Numbered from the stretch's first letter, positions 18,719 through 27,660 are shown. The stretch: DNA of 64,000 nucleotides from Alphaproteobacteria bacterium (GCA_003246625.1 QJZR01000012.1:1-64000); one strand, 5' to 3'. The notes: generated by a model not told the origin, from the letters alone. Numbers and translations are program-made.

Positions 18719-19420
18719 ATGCCAGGGCGCGCGGCGGGCGGGCAGGGGGCTCCCCTGGCGGCGCCCAGGGCGATCGTCTTCGACTGGGACAACACCCTGG
18801 TCGACACCTGGCCCAATATCATCCACACCATGAACGTCACCCTGGCGGCGATGGGACAGGCGCCCTGGACGGCGGAGGAAGCCCACCGCCGTATCGCCCG
18901 TTCGCTGCGCGACAGTTTCCCCGAACTGTTCGGCGAACGCTGGCAGGAGGCGCGGGAGATATTCTACGCCGAGTTGGAGCGTTCCCATCTGGCGATGCTG
19001 TCGCCGCTGCCCGGCTCGGCCGAGGTTCTGCGCCGTTTCGACGAAGGCGGCCTGCCGCTGGCGGTGGTCAGCAACAAGACCGGCGACTATCTGCGCAAGG
19101 AAATCGCCCACCTGGGCTGGGGGCCGCGGTTCCGTGCGATTTTCGGCGCCGGAGACATGCCCCGCGACAAGCCCGCTCCCGACGCGGTTCTGGCTTTTTT
19201 GCGGCGGGTTGGCCTTGCCCCTGGACCCGATATCTGGTTTGTTGGAGATAGCCCGGTGGACATCGAAGCCGCCTATGCCGCCGGTTGCGCGGCGGTGCTG
19301 GTGAAGGGGACGGAAACCCATGATTTCCCCCCGGATCGCGCGCCCCATGCGGTGATCGGGGATTGCCGTGCGTTGCCGGATTTGGCGGGATGGATCGACA
19401 AGCCGGGGAAGCAACATTAA
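18719..19420 (+). CDS. HAD-family phosphatase, phosphoglycolate phosphatase-like
   Basis: 233 residues. HAD motif I with the nucleophile Asp in VFDWDNTLVDTW, motif II in VVSNKTGDY, motif III Lys in MPRDKPAPDAV and motif IV in FVGDSPVDIEAA. The cap domain is alpha-helical as in Gph-type enzymes. The substrate cannot be told from sequence. The gene starts two bases after dat and ends 57 bases before hfq, so it sits inside the dat-hfq interval; coupling to dat is likely. Confidence 0.85.
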   Translation: MPGRAAGGQGAPLAAPRAIVFDWDNTLVDTWPNIIHTMNVTLAAMGQAPWTAEEAHRRIARSLRDSFPELFGERWQEAREIFYAELERSHLAMLSPLPGSAEVLRRFDEGGLPLAVVSNKTGDYLRKEIAHLGWGPRFRAIFGAGDMPRDKPAPDAVLAFLRRVGLAPGPDIWFVGDSPVDIEAAYAAGCAAVLVKGTETHDFPPDRAPHAVIGDCRALPDLAGWIDKPGKQH

Positions 19421-19477
19421 GTCCAATGGCGGGCGCCCTCGGGCCCCCGTATAAAAACAACAAGGGGACCAAAAAAA

Positions 19478-19729
19478 ATGTCTTCCGAACGAAGCCAAAA
19501 CGTCCAGGACGTTTTCCTCAACCACATTCGCAAAAATAAGGCCCCGGTGACGGTCTTTCTGGTGAATGGCGTGAAGTTGCAGGGAATCGTCACCTGGTTC
19601 GACAATTTTTCCATGCTGCTGCGCCGCGACGGACACACGCAGTTGGTCTACAAGCATGCGATCTCGACGGTGATGCCTTCCCAGCCGATCCAGTTGTTCG
19701 AGCCCGGGAAGGAGGAAGAGGACGCTTAA
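19478..19729 (+). CDS. hfq: RNA chaperone Hfq
   Basis: 83 residues. Sm1 motif [29 protein letters not shown] and Sm2 motif [14 protein letters not shown], with the typical N-terminal SQNVQD and an acidic C-terminal tail. Hfq forms a ring hexamer that pairs small RNAs with mRNAs and supports nif/ntr regulation in alphaproteobacteria. An AAGGGGA ribosome-binding site lies ten bases upstream, and a TATAAA (19450-19455) in the leader may be a -10 box without a clear -35. Confidence 0.98.
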   Translation: MSSERSQNVQDVFLNHIRKNKAPVTVFLVNGVKLQGIVTWFDNFSMLLRRDGHTQLVYKHAISTVMPSQPIQLFEPGKEEEDA

Positions 19730-19763
19730 GGCCGACCGCCGTAAGCTGCCTTTTCGAGTGACC

Positions 19764-21098
19764 ATGACACAAACTCCCCTGGCCGACGCGCCGGAACGGG
19801 CCATCGTCGTTTCCCCGCATTTCAAGTCGATGCGCGGCAGAACGCACGAGGCCCCGGTTCTGCGTTCCCCCACCGCCCGTCTGGACGAGGCGGTGGGCCT
19901 GACGCGGGCGATCTCCGTCGAGGTGGCGGCGGCCGAAATCGTGCCGGTGACGCGAGCGCGCCCGGCAACCCTGATCGGGCAGGGCGCGGTCGAGGCTCTT
20001 AAGGCGGAAATCGCCGAGATCGGGGCGGGGCTTGCGGTTTTCGACACCCATCTCACGCCGATTCAACAGCGCAATCTGGAAAAGGCCCTGGATTGCAAGG
20101 TGATCGACCGCACCGCGCTGATTCTGGAAATCTTCGGCGAGCGCGCCCGCACCCGCGAGGGCACCTTGCAGGTGGAACTGGCGCACCTGTCGTATCAGCG
20201 CAGCCGCCTGGTGCGCAGTTGGACGCACCTGGAGCGTCAGCGCGGCGGCCTGGGCTTCGTCGGCGGCCCCGGCGAAACCCAGATCGAGCTGGACCGCCGC
20301 CTGATCGGCGAGCGTATCGCCCGCCTGAAGACGGAGCTGGAGGAAGTGAAGCGCACCCGCCACCTGCACCGCGCGGCGCGCAAGCGGGTGCCGTTTCCGG
20401 TGGTGGCGCTGGTCGGCTATACCAACGCCGGGAAATCCACCCTGTTCAACCGTCTGACCCGCGCCACGGTGTTCGCCGAGGACATGCTGTTCGCCACCCT
20501 GGACCCGACGATGCGGCGGGTGCGGCTGCCCTCTGGCACCGAGATCATCCTTTCCGACACCGTGGGCTTCGTTTCCGACCTGCCGACCGAGCTGATCGCC
20601 GCCTTCCGCGCGACGCTGGAGGAGGTTCTGGAGGCCGACCTGATCCTGCACGTGCGCGACGTTTCCCACCCGGACGCCGAGGCGCAGCGCGCCGACGTCA
20701 TCCAGGTTCTGGAGGACCTGGGCGTGGGCGAGGACCTCGGCCGCTGCGGCATCGAGGTGGCGAACAAGATCGACAACCTGGACGACGAGGCGACCGCCTA
20801 TTGGCATGAAAGGTCGGTGCGTTCGGAAGGTCTGGCGGCGGTCTCGGCGGCGCGCGGCGACGGCATCGACGATCTGTTGCGGCGGGTCGAGACGGCCTTG
20901 AGCGCGCGTCACCGCGCGGTCACCGTCGAACTCGGCCATGACGAGGGCAAGCTGCTGTCCTGGCTGTACGAACGCGGCATGGTCGACGCGCGCGAGGACG
21001 AGGATACCGGCGTCCGCCTGACGGTGCGCCTGTCGCCGGAGGATCTGGCGCGCCTCGACGTGATGCTGGCGGAACGGGGGAAGGGCGATGCGGACTGA
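19764..21098 (+). CDS. hflX: GTPase HflX
   Basis: 444 residues. An N-terminal HflX domain (to about residue 180, with GFVGGPGETQIELDRRLIG) precedes a GTPase domain: G1 GYTNAGKSTLFNRL from Gly218, G3 DTVGF and G4 NKID. HflX binds ribosomes and splits stalled 70S particles. The hfq-hflX order matches E. coli. The ATG at 19764 was chosen over an in-frame GTG six bases earlier. The end overlaps the next gene by 11 bases. Confidence 0.95.
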   Translation: MTQTPLADAPERAIVVSPHFKSMRGRTHEAPVLRSPTARLDEAVGLTRAISVEVAAAEIVPVTRARPATLIGQGAVEALKAEIAEIGAGLAVFDTHLTPIQQRNLEKALDCKVIDRTALILEIFGERARTREGTLQVELAHLSYQRSRLVRSWTHLERQRGGLGFVGGPGETQIELDRRLIGERIARLKTELEEVKRTRHLHRAARKRVPFPVVALVGYTNAGKSTLFNRLTRATVFAEDMLFATLDPTMRRVRLPSGTEIILSDTVGFVSDLPTELIAAFRATLEEVLEADLILHVRDVSHPDAEAQRADVIQVLEDLGVGEDLGRCGIEVANKIDNLDDEATAYWHERSVRSEGLAAVSAARGDGIDDLLRRVETALSARHRAVTVELGHDEGKLLSWLYERGMVDAREDEDTGVRLTVRLSPEDLARLDVMLAERGKGDAD

Positions 21099-21879
21099 CC
21101 TCGACTTCGCGGCGGTCGGCGAGGTTCTGCGCGAAGCCGCGGAGACCCTGGTCCTGCCGCGCTTCCGCCACCTCGAGGACAAAGAGATCTGCATTAAGAG
21201 CCACGACGAGGATCTGGTCACCGTCGTCGATCTGGAGACCGAGGACTTCCTGTCGCGCCGCCTGACCGCCCTGCTGCCGGGATCCCTGGCGATGGGGGAG
21301 GAAGCCGTCTATCGCGCCCCCGCCTGCGCCGCCTGTCTGGAGGGCACGGCGCCGGTTTGGATCATCGACCCGGTGGACGGCACCGCGAACTATGCGCACG
21401 GCATTCCGCAATTCGCCATCATCGTCGCCCTGGCGAAGGGCGGCCGCACCGTCGCCGGTTGGATCTACGACCCGCTAACCTGCCGCCTGTTCACCGCCGA
21501 GGCGGGCGCCGGGGCCTGGTGCGGCGACCGCCGCCTTGGCCTGCGTGCGCGCGGGGGAAGGGGGATCGACGCCCTGAGCGGCAGCCTCTCCCGCAAGATG
21601 ACGGAACGGCACCGCGGATGTTTCGCCGCGCTCGAACGCAGCGGCAGCGCCGCGCACGACTACATGCTGCTGGCCGACGGCAACCTGGACTTCCGCTTGT
21701 TCCGCCTGCTCAACCCGTGGGACCACGCGGCGGGCGTGCTGATGGTGGAGGAAGCGGGGGGGTATGCCCGGCTGCTGTCGAACGCGCCCTATACGCCGCA
21801 TTTCCATGCCGCCGACGGGCTTCTGATCGCCCCGGACGCCGACACCTGGGCCGAATTGCGCCAGGCCCTGGCGGTCTGA
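21088..21879 (+). CDS. Inositol monophosphatase family protein
   Basis: 263 residues. The metal-binding signature IIDPVDGTANYAHG and the C-terminal LNPWDHAAGVLMVEEAGG define the IMPase/FBPase superfamily; the first-motif Glu region is GEEAVYR. Substrates in the family include inositol phosphates, histidinol phosphate and 3'-phosphoadenosine 5'-phosphate, and I cannot separate these by eye. It overlaps hflX by 11 bases and is probably translated from the same transcript. The downstream neighbour is convergent. Confidence 0.88.
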   Translation: MRTDLDFAAVGEVLREAAETLVLPRFRHLEDKEICIKSHDEDLVTVVDLETEDFLSRRLTALLPGSLAMGEEAVYRAPACAACLEGTAPVWIIDPVDGTANYAHGIPQFAIIVALAKGGRTVAGWIYDPLTCRLFTAEAGAGAWCGDRRLGLRARGGRGIDALSGSLSRKMTERHRGCFAALERSGSAAHDYMLLADGNLDFRLFRLLNPWDHAAGVLMVEEAGGYARLLSNAPYTPHFHAADGLLIAPDADTWAELRQALAV

Positions 21880-21892
21880 ACGCGGCGTCCGC

Positions 21893-22519
21893 TCAGCGCC
21901 GGAAGACGATTTCCGGGAAGACCGGTTGGCTTCCGTCGATGATCCAATCGTAGACGGTCCAGCCCGAGGCCTTGTCCTCGTAGACCGCGCCGGCGTTGTG
22001 CGGCCCGGCCAAGCGCAATTCCGACATCACCCGCAACGATCCCCGGATCATCAGCCCCGCGTCGTTGAGCAGCTTGAACTTCTCGGGATTCGGGGTCTGC
22101 ACCAGGATGGCGACGCGGCCGTTGGCGCGGTTGTCGATGTCGATGATGCGGGCGTTGCGCCGGATGAAGGTGATCAGGCCGATGCTGCTGGCCAGATTGC
22201 CGGTGCGTTTATATTTCACCATGAACTGGCCCGCGCCCAGCGAACGCACGTCGGTGAACTGCGGGTCGCGCTTCAGGTCCCGGCGGATGGACTCGACCTT
22301 TTCCTGGATTTCCGGGCCCTTCACCTTGCCGCTTCGGATGTCCGTGTACAGCGGCGCCCAGGTCAGCACGCCATCGTAGGTGATCGAAAAGTCGCCATTA
22401 CGCGCCAGACGGATTTCGGCGCGGAATTGATCCGGCACATAGCAGGAGGAGAGCAGGGGCAGCGCGGCCAGCAGGAAGAGGACGGCCGGAAGACGCGTCC
22501 AGCGGCGAAAACGGGTCAT
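21893..22519 (-). CDS. Putative lipoprotein of unknown function
   Basis: 208 residues. Signal peptide with a run LPAVLFLLAALPLLSSC, lipidated Cys26, predicting an envelope lipoprotein. The mature part is beta-rich (FRAEIRLARNGDFSITYDG; later VAILVQTPNPEKFKLLNDAG and DWIIDGSQPVFPEIVF). Similar lipoproteins occur in Rhodospirillales, but I recognise no functional family. The ATG at 22519 overlaps the mazG stop (ATGA), so translation is coupled to mazG, an odd partner for a lipoprotein. The open frame upstream of the ATG is mazG sequence in another frame. Confidence 0.75.
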   Translation of the reverse strand: MTRFRRWTRLPAVLFLLAALPLLSSCYVPDQFRAEIRLARNGDFSITYDGVLTWAPLYTDIRSGKVKGPEIQEKVESIRRDLKRDPQFTDVRSLGAGQFMVKYKRTGNLASSIGLITFIRRNARIIDIDNRANGRVAILVQTPNPEKFKLLNDAGLMIRGSLRVMSELRLAGPHNAGAVYEDKASGWTVYDWIIDGSQPVFPEIVFRR

Positions 22520-23343
22520 GGCGCGACCTCCAGGATTTCCAGGCTTTTTGCCTTCAGCCACAGTTCCTCCATCTCGTCCAGGGATGAGGACTTGACGGAT
22601 TTTCCCTGTTCTTCAAGGGATTGTTCGATGAAGCGGAAGCGACGCTCGAATTTCTCGTTGGTGCGGCGCAGGGCGCTTTCCGGGTCGATTTCGACCTTGC
22701 GCGCCAAGTTGGCGACGGCAAAAAGCACGTCGCCCAGTTCGTCCTCCATCCGGTCGCGAGGGGCTCCGGCGCGGAATTCCGCCTCGACCTCGTCGATTTC
22801 CTCGCGAATCTTGGCGAAGACGTCGGCGGGATCGTCCCAGTCGAAGCCCACCCGGGCGGCACGCTTTTGCAGCTTGGCGGCGCGCAACAACGCGGGCAGG
22901 GCGCGGGCGACGCCCTCCAGGACCGAGGGCTCGGCGCCAGCGCCGCGTTCGCCTTCCTTGACGTTTTCCCAGTTGACCAACTGATCCCGCGAATCCCGGA
23001 CCTTCATCTCGCCGAAGACGTGGGGATGGCGGCGCACCAGCTTGTCGCAGATCGCGCCGATCACGTCGTGTAGGCCGAAAAGGCCGGCTTCCTCGGCGAT
23101 GCGGGCATGGAAGACCACCTGCAGCAGCAAATCGCCCAGTTCGTCCTTCAGCGCCTCGTGGTCGTTTTCGGCGATCGCGTCCAGAACCTCGTAGGCTTCC
23201 TCGATGGTGTGGGGGGCGATGGAGGCAAAGGTCTGCTCGACGTCCCAGGGACAGCCGCGCGCGGGATCGCGCAGAAGGGCCATGATGTCGGCCAGATGCG
23301 GCAGCACGTGGCTGGGTTGGGAATCGCGAGGGTCAGAAGTCAT
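22516..23343 (-). CDS. mazG: Nucleoside triphosphate pyrophosphohydrolase MazG
   Basis: 275 residues with two MazG domains, as in the E. coli enzyme. Domain one: RGCPWDVEQTFASIAPHTIE with the metal-binding EEAYE and DELGDLLLQVVFHA; domain two: REEIDEVEAEF and EDELGDVLFAVANLAR. It hydrolyses NTPs/dNTPs to monophosphates and cleans the nucleotide pool. The start is set at ATG 23343 near the conserved region; the frame is open to 23391 and no strong ribosome-binding site decides between them. Confidence 0.95.
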   Translation of the reverse strand: MTSDPRDSQPSHVLPHLADIMALLRDPARGCPWDVEQTFASIAPHTIEEAYEVLDAIAENDHEALKDELGDLLLQVVFHARIAEEAGLFGLHDVIGAICDKLVRRHPHVFGEMKVRDSRDQLVNWENVKEGERGAGAEPSVLEGVARALPALLRAAKLQKRAARVGFDWDDPADVFAKIREEIDEVEAEFRAGAPRDRMEDELGDVLFAVANLARKVEIDPESALRRTNEKFERRFRFIEQSLEEQGKSVKSSSLDEMEELWLKAKSLEILEVAP

Positions 23344-23670
23344 CGAGGCACCAGATGCAAAAAAAGGAACGGCTTGGGGAAGCATACTCAATCCATCCGG
23401 CCAGACAAATGCCGATCCCGACGGAGAGCGGTTTTTCGTTCACTCCTGCCAACGGCGAAGGGGGAGACGGAAGTCGGCCTCATGCCCCAGGGCATCAAGC
23501 CCAAAAGGAATTGTCGCATAATTTATATTATGAATATCGAGAGTCGGCTCTGCCTCCGGATTTAACGGTGGGGTCAGACCTTTGATAAAAAAGGATAATC
23601 ACGGATATCTTGCGGCAAGACCGGGAATGCCGCACCCTTGCGGACCAACCGGCGAACGCGGGAGAGATTC
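23344..23670. other. Intergenic region between divergent mazG and nicotinamidase-like genes
   Basis: About 327 bases without a gene I can support. From roughly 23500 to 23610 it is clearly AT-richer than the rest of the window. It holds a perfect palindrome CATAAT-TTAT-ATTATG (23517-23532), operator-like in size, and a GGGGTCAGACC stretch near 23570. A GGGAGA ribosome-binding site for the plus-strand gene ends it. I see no convincing -35/-10 pair on either strand. Confidence 0.4.
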
Positions 23671-24471
23671 ATGAGCCTGCACCTTCTGATTATCGACGCG
23701 CAGCGGGATTTCTGCGACGGTCCCTGCAAAGGCTCCCTGGCCATCCCCGGCGCCGACGCCGACATGTCGCGGCTGGCCGTGATGGTGCGCCGCCTTGCCC
23801 CCCGCATCGACATGGTGCATGCCACCATGGACGCGCATCACGCGATGGACATCGCCCACCCCATCTGGTGGCGCGACGACGCGGGCGATTCCCCGGCGCC
23901 GTTCACCATCATCACCGCCGCCGACATCGAGAACGGCATCTGGACGACACGGGATCCCGCCCGGCTCACGCGTTCGCTCGACTATGTGCGGCAGCTTCAG
24001 GCGCACGGCAATTACCCGCTGTGCATCTGGCCGCCGCATTGCCTGATCGCATCGACCGGGCAATGCCTGCACCCGCAATTGTTCGAAGCGCTGTGCGACT
24101 GGGAGAGCATCCATCTGGCACAGGTGAACTTCGCCAGCAAGGGCAGCAACCCCTGGACCGAGCACTACAGCGCCATTCAGGCCGAAGTGCCGGACCCGGC
24201 GGACGCCGGAAGCCTGCCCAATACCGCGCTGATCCAGGCCCTGGCCAAGGCGGATACAGTGGCGGTCGCGGGGGAAGCCCTCAGCCACTGCGTCCGCGCC
24301 ACGGTGTGCGACATCGTCGATGCCTTGGGCGACGACTGGCTGAAGCGGCTTATCTTCCTGGTCGACGCCAGCAGCAGCGTGCCGGGGTTCGAGGCCGAGA
24401 GCGCGGAATTTCTGGAAAAGATGCGCGGACGCGGCATGCGGGTTGCCGAAACCACGAATTTTCAGGGCTGA
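23671..24471 (+). CDS. Nicotinamidase-like cysteine hydrolase (isochorismatase superfamily)
   Basis: 266 residues. The catalytic triad of the superfamily is visible: Asp9 in LIIDAQRDFCDG, Lys158 in FASKGSNPWTEHYSAIQAEV and nucleophile Cys207 in GEALSHCVRATVCDI. Asp54/His56/His63 in the ATMDAHHAMDIAHPIWW segment could form the nicotinamidase metal site, and CIWPPHCLIASTG resembles the PncA substrate loop. It is about 50 residues longer than typical PncA. Nicotinamide deamidation in NAD salvage is plausible, but another amide substrate is possible. It stands alone, convergent with the metallo-hydrolase gene (6-base gap). Confidence 0.82.
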   Translation: MSLHLLIIDAQRDFCDGPCKGSLAIPGADADMSRLAVMVRRLAPRIDMVHATMDAHHAMDIAHPIWWRDDAGDSPAPFTIITAADIENGIWTTRDPARLTRSLDYVRQLQAHGNYPLCIWPPHCLIASTGQCLHPQLFEALCDWESIHLAQVNFASKGSNPWTEHYSAIQAEVPDPADAGSLPNTALIQALAKADTVAVAGEALSHCVRATVCDIVDALGDDWLKRLIFLVDASSSVPGFEAESAEFLEKMRGRGMRVAETTNFQG

Positions 24472-24477
24472 ATATCG

Positions 24478-25266
24478 TTATATTTCAATGACGAGTCCGT
24501 CGTATCCGGGCTCGACTTCTGGCGGCAGCTTGTCCTTCAACGCTGCATAGTCGAGACCGACCCCCATGTGAGTTAAAATCGTCCGCCGTGGTTTCAGGCG
24601 CTTCACCCAATGCAGCACGGTGATCAGGTCGGCGTGCGTGGTGTGCGGCTTTTCCGTCAGACATCCAACGACCCAGGTGTCCACCCCTTCCAGAATCGAC
24701 AGGGCGATTTCGTCCAGGCGCGTCACGTCGGTCGAATAGGCGAAATCGCCGAAGCGGAAGCCGAGCGAGGTTTCCCATCCATGGTCCTGAAGGAACGGCA
24801 CCACGTCGATGCCGCCCACCGTGAACGGCTGCGGCGACTTGCTGTCGATGATGTGGGGGATCATCCAGGGATGATAGATAATGGCGTCCGGAGATGTAAT
24901 ATCTTCATAGCCATGGAATGCGTAGTCGAAGCGATTTCTTAAGTCCATAAGGGTTTCGTCGGTGGCCCAGATGGGAATCGCCGCCCGCATGACGCGGTTG
25001 ATTTCGCGGACTTCGTCGATGCCGTGGGTATGGTCGGCATGGCCATGGGTATAGAGGATGCCGTCCAGGCGGCGCACCCCGTTTCGCAACAACTGCTCCC
25101 GTAGATCGGGGCCGGTATCGACCAGAATCGCCGTGCCCCCCTGCTCCACCAGGACCGAGGCGCGCATGCGGCGGTTTTTCGGTTCGTCCGGGTTGCACTT
25201 CCCCCACCCGGCGGAGATCATCGGCACCCCCGCCGCGCTGCCGCTGCCGAGGATGGTGACTTTCAT
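24478..25266 (-). CDS. MBL-fold metallo-hydrolase (PhnP/RNase Z-like)
   Basis: 262 residues. It begins MKVTILGSGSAAGVPMI and carries the metal-binding YTHGHADHTHG motif, further conserved Asp/His (STDVTRLD) and the end motif ILTHMGVGLDY. This resembles the PhnP-like phosphodiesterase clade that is regularly found after tatD in alphaproteobacteria. The substrate is unknown; no phn genes are nearby. Its ATG overlaps the tatD stop (ATGA), the last step of the long minus-strand operon from glk/mltB downwards. Confidence 0.88.
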   Translation of the reverse strand: MKVTILGSGSAAGVPMISAGWGKCNPDEPKNRRMRASVLVEQGGTAILVDTGPDLREQLLRNGVRRLDGILYTHGHADHTHGIDEVREINRVMRAAIPIWATDETLMDLRNRFDYAFHGYEDITSPDAIIYHPWMIPHIIDSKSPQPFTVGGIDVVPFLQDHGWETSLGFRFGDFAYSTDVTRLDEIALSILEGVDTWVVGCLTEKPHTTHADLITVLHWVKRLKPRRTILTHMGVGLDYAALKDKLPPEVEPGYDGLVIEI

Positions 25267-26066
25267 GCCGCGGTCTCCGGGATTTCCTCGGGCGGTACGA
25301 CGCGGGAGAACAGGCGCAGGAAATTCGCGGTGGTGACGCGGGATATCTCGGCCACGTCGACCCCCTTCACCGAGGCCAGAACCTTCGCGGTATGGGCAAC
25401 GTTGGCGGGTTCGTTGCGGCGTCCGCGCAGGGGCACCGGCGCCAGATAGGGGCTGTCGGTCTCCACCAGCAGACGATCCAGCGGCACGTCGTGGAATATC
25501 TTCCGCAGTTCCTCGGACCGATTGAAGGTGATGACTCCCGAGGCGGAGAGATAGAGCCCCAGGTCCAACGCCCCTTCCGCCAGTTTGCGACCGGAGCTGA
25601 AACAGTGCATCAGGGCGGAGAACCGGCCCGCCGCCATTTCGTCGCGCAGGATGCGCAGCATGTCGGCGTCGGCGTCGCGGGAATGGATGATCAGCGGCAG
25701 CCCCAGACGGCGCGCCGCCTCGATATGCAGGCGGAAGGATTCTTCTTGCGCCGCGCGCGGACTGAAATCGTAAAAGAAGTCCAGACCGCTTTCGCCGACG
25801 CCGACGACGCGGGGATGGTCGGCACGGGCGACCAGGTCCTCTACGGTGACGGCGCCCTCCTCCGCCACGTGGTGGGGATGCACGCCGACGGTGGCGTAGA
25901 CCTGGGGATAGCGCTCGGCCAGCGCCAAGGCGGCATCCGCCTTCGAAAGTTGGGTGCCGACGGTCAGCATCAGGCCGACCCCGGCGTTTTGGGCGCGCGC
26001 CATCACGCCGCCGATTTCTCCGGCGAAGTCGGAAAAGTCGAGATGACAGTGGCTGTCCACCAGCAT
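25263..26066 (-). CDS. tatD: TatD family metal-dependent DNase/hydrolase
   Basis: 267 residues, TIM-barrel amidohydrolase fold. Metal ligands are visible in DSHCHLDF, GVGESGLDFFYD, IIHSRD, MHCFS and LLVETDSPYLAP. TatD proteins are 3'-5' exonucleases acting on DNA/RNA and are implicated in DNA repair or RNA quality control; despite the name they are not needed for Tat export. TGATG overlap with metG upstream and ATGA overlap with the metallo-hydrolase downstream. Confidence 0.94.
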   Translation of the reverse strand: MLVDSHCHLDFSDFAGEIGGVMARAQNAGVGLMLTVGTQLSKADAALALAERYPQVYATVGVHPHHVAEEGAVTVEDLVARADHPRVVGVGESGLDFFYDFSPRAAQEESFRLHIEAARRLGLPLIIHSRDADADMLRILRDEMAAGRFSALMHCFSSGRKLAEGALDLGLYLSASGVITFNRSEELRKIFHDVPLDRLLVETDSPYLAPVPLRGRRNEPANVAHTAKVLASVKGVDVAEISRVTTANFLRLFSRVVPPEEIPETAA

Positions 26067-27619
26067 CACGAAGGGGCCTCCTCGGTTTCGACATGCCGCG
26101 GGAACACCCCTTGCGGCGGCGGCAACGGCGTTCCGGCGGTCAGCGGACGTTCCAGCGCGGCGAAGCTCCGGGCATCGGCGGGAACCGCCACCTGGTCCAG
26201 AATCGCGGCGGAGGCGTCGGGCATGAACGGCTGGGTCAGGATGGCGATACGGCGAATGGTTTCGGCCAACACGTAGAGCACGGTCCCCATGCGCGCCGGA
26301 TCGGTCTTGCGCAGCGTCCAGGGCGCCTGCCTGTCGATATAGGCATTGGCGGCGCGGATCACCATCCAGATGCGTTCCAGCGCCTCGTGGAAGGCTTGGT
26401 CGGCCAGGGCGTCGCGCACCTTGCCGAGCAGGTCGCCCGCCTGTTTCAGCATCTCCGCGTCGTCGTCGGCGAAGGCGCCGGGCTGCGGGACCGCCGCGCC
26501 GCAGTTCTTGCCGATCATCGACAGAACCCGCTGGCACAGGTTGCCGTAGTCGTTGGCGAGTTCGCTGTTCTTGCGCTGGATCATCGCCCGGCGGGAGAAA
26601 TCGCCGTCCGAGCCGAACGGCACCTCGCGCAGCAGGAAATAACGGGTCTGATCCAGGCCGAATTCCTCGATCAGATCATAGGGATCGATGACGTTGCCGA
26701 GGGATTTGGAAATCTTCTGCCCCTCGTTGGTCCACCAGCCGTGGGCGAACACCCGCTTCGGCGGCTGCAACCCCGCCGCCATCAGGAAGGCGGGCCAATA
26801 CACGGCGTGGAAACGCAGGATGTCCTTGCCCACCATGTGCAGGTCGGCGGGCCAGAACTCACGATAGAGCACCGCGTTCTCGTCGGGGAAGCCGAGCGCG
26901 GTGATATAGTTGGTCAGCGCGTCCAGCCAAACGTACATGATGTGGTCCGGATTGCCCGGCACCGGAATGCCCCATTTGAAGCTGGTGCGCGAGATCGACA
27001 GATCCTGCAGGCCGCCCTTGACGAAGCTCAGCACCTCGTTGCGCCGCGCCGTGGGCATGATGAAGCCCGGATTTTCTTCGTAGAACTTCAAAAGCGGTTC
27101 TTGCCAGGCGGACAGGCGGAAGAAATAGCTGGGTTCCTCCACCCATTCCACCGGCGCGCCGGTAGGCGCCAGCTTTTCGCCATTGGGCCCCTTGGTCAGC
27201 TCGGTTTCGGTGAAAAACGCTTCGTCGCGCACCGAATACCAGCCCTGATAGCCGCCGAGGTAGATGTGCCCCCGTTCCTCCAGCCGCTTCCACAACGCCT
27301 GGGTCGCCGCCTCGTGGCGCGGTTCGGTGGTGCGGATGAAATCGTCGTTGCTGAACTTCATCCGTGCCGCGAGGTCGCGGAAGTTCTGCGACACCTTGTC
27401 GGTGAAGGCCTGCGGCGACAACCCGGCGGCGGCGGCGGATTTTTCGACCTTCTGGCCGTGTTCGTCGGTGCCGGTAAGGAAACGAACGTCAACCCCGTCC
27501 AACCGCATGAAACGCGCCAGGGTGTCGCAGGCGACCGTGGTATAGGCATGGCCGATGTGCGGCTTATCGTTCACGTAATAGATGGGGGTCGTGATATAGA
27601 ACGTTCTTTTCTGGGACAT
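26066..27619 (-). CDS. metG: Methionyl-tRNA synthetase
   Basis: 517 residues, class Ia synthetase. HIGH motif in VNDKPHIGHAYTT and KMSKS motif as KISKSLGNV. The usual zinc-knuckle cysteines are missing: the region reads GWYSVRDEAFFTETEL instead of the Cys-containing form, as in the short alphaproteobacterial subtype. It lacks the C-terminal tRNA-binding (EMAP-like) domain of the E. coli protein. The start at 27619 has GGAGAG about seven bases upstream; the longer open frame continues into the gap and holB and is not MetG-like. It follows holB by 41 bases. Confidence 0.97.
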   Translation of the reverse strand: MSQKRTFYITTPIYYVNDKPHIGHAYTTVACDTLARFMRLDGVDVRFLTGTDEHGQKVEKSAAAAGLSPQAFTDKVSQNFRDLAARMKFSNDDFIRTTEPRHEAATQALWKRLEERGHIYLGGYQGWYSVRDEAFFTETELTKGPNGEKLAPTGAPVEWVEEPSYFFRLSAWQEPLLKFYEENPGFIMPTARRNEVLSFVKGGLQDLSISRTSFKWGIPVPGNPDHIMYVWLDALTNYITALGFPDENAVLYREFWPADLHMVGKDILRFHAVYWPAFLMAAGLQPPKRVFAHGWWTNEGQKISKSLGNVIDPYDLIEEFGLDQTRYFLLREVPFGSDGDFSRRAMIQRKNSELANDYGNLCQRVLSMIGKNCGAAVPQPGAFADDDAEMLKQAGDLLGKVRDALADQAFHEALERIWMVIRAANAYIDRQAPWTLRKTDPARMGTVLYVLAETIRRIAILTQPFMPDASAAILDQVAVPADARSFAALERPLTAGTPLPPPQGVFPRHVETEEAPS

Positions 27620-27660
27620 TCGTACTCTCCAGGGGAGACCACGGCGCGGCGAGGGCGCGC

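Noticed and set aside
19205-19245. CTTGCCCCTGGACCC stretch resembling the ends of repeat copy A
   Set aside because: It lies within the HAD phosphatase coding sequence and encodes normal family residues (VGLAPGPDIWFVGDS); similarity is short.
23565-23585. GGGGTCAGACC as a REP-element end or transposon remnant
   Set aside because: Only one half of the motif is present and no transposase or second copy is found in the window.
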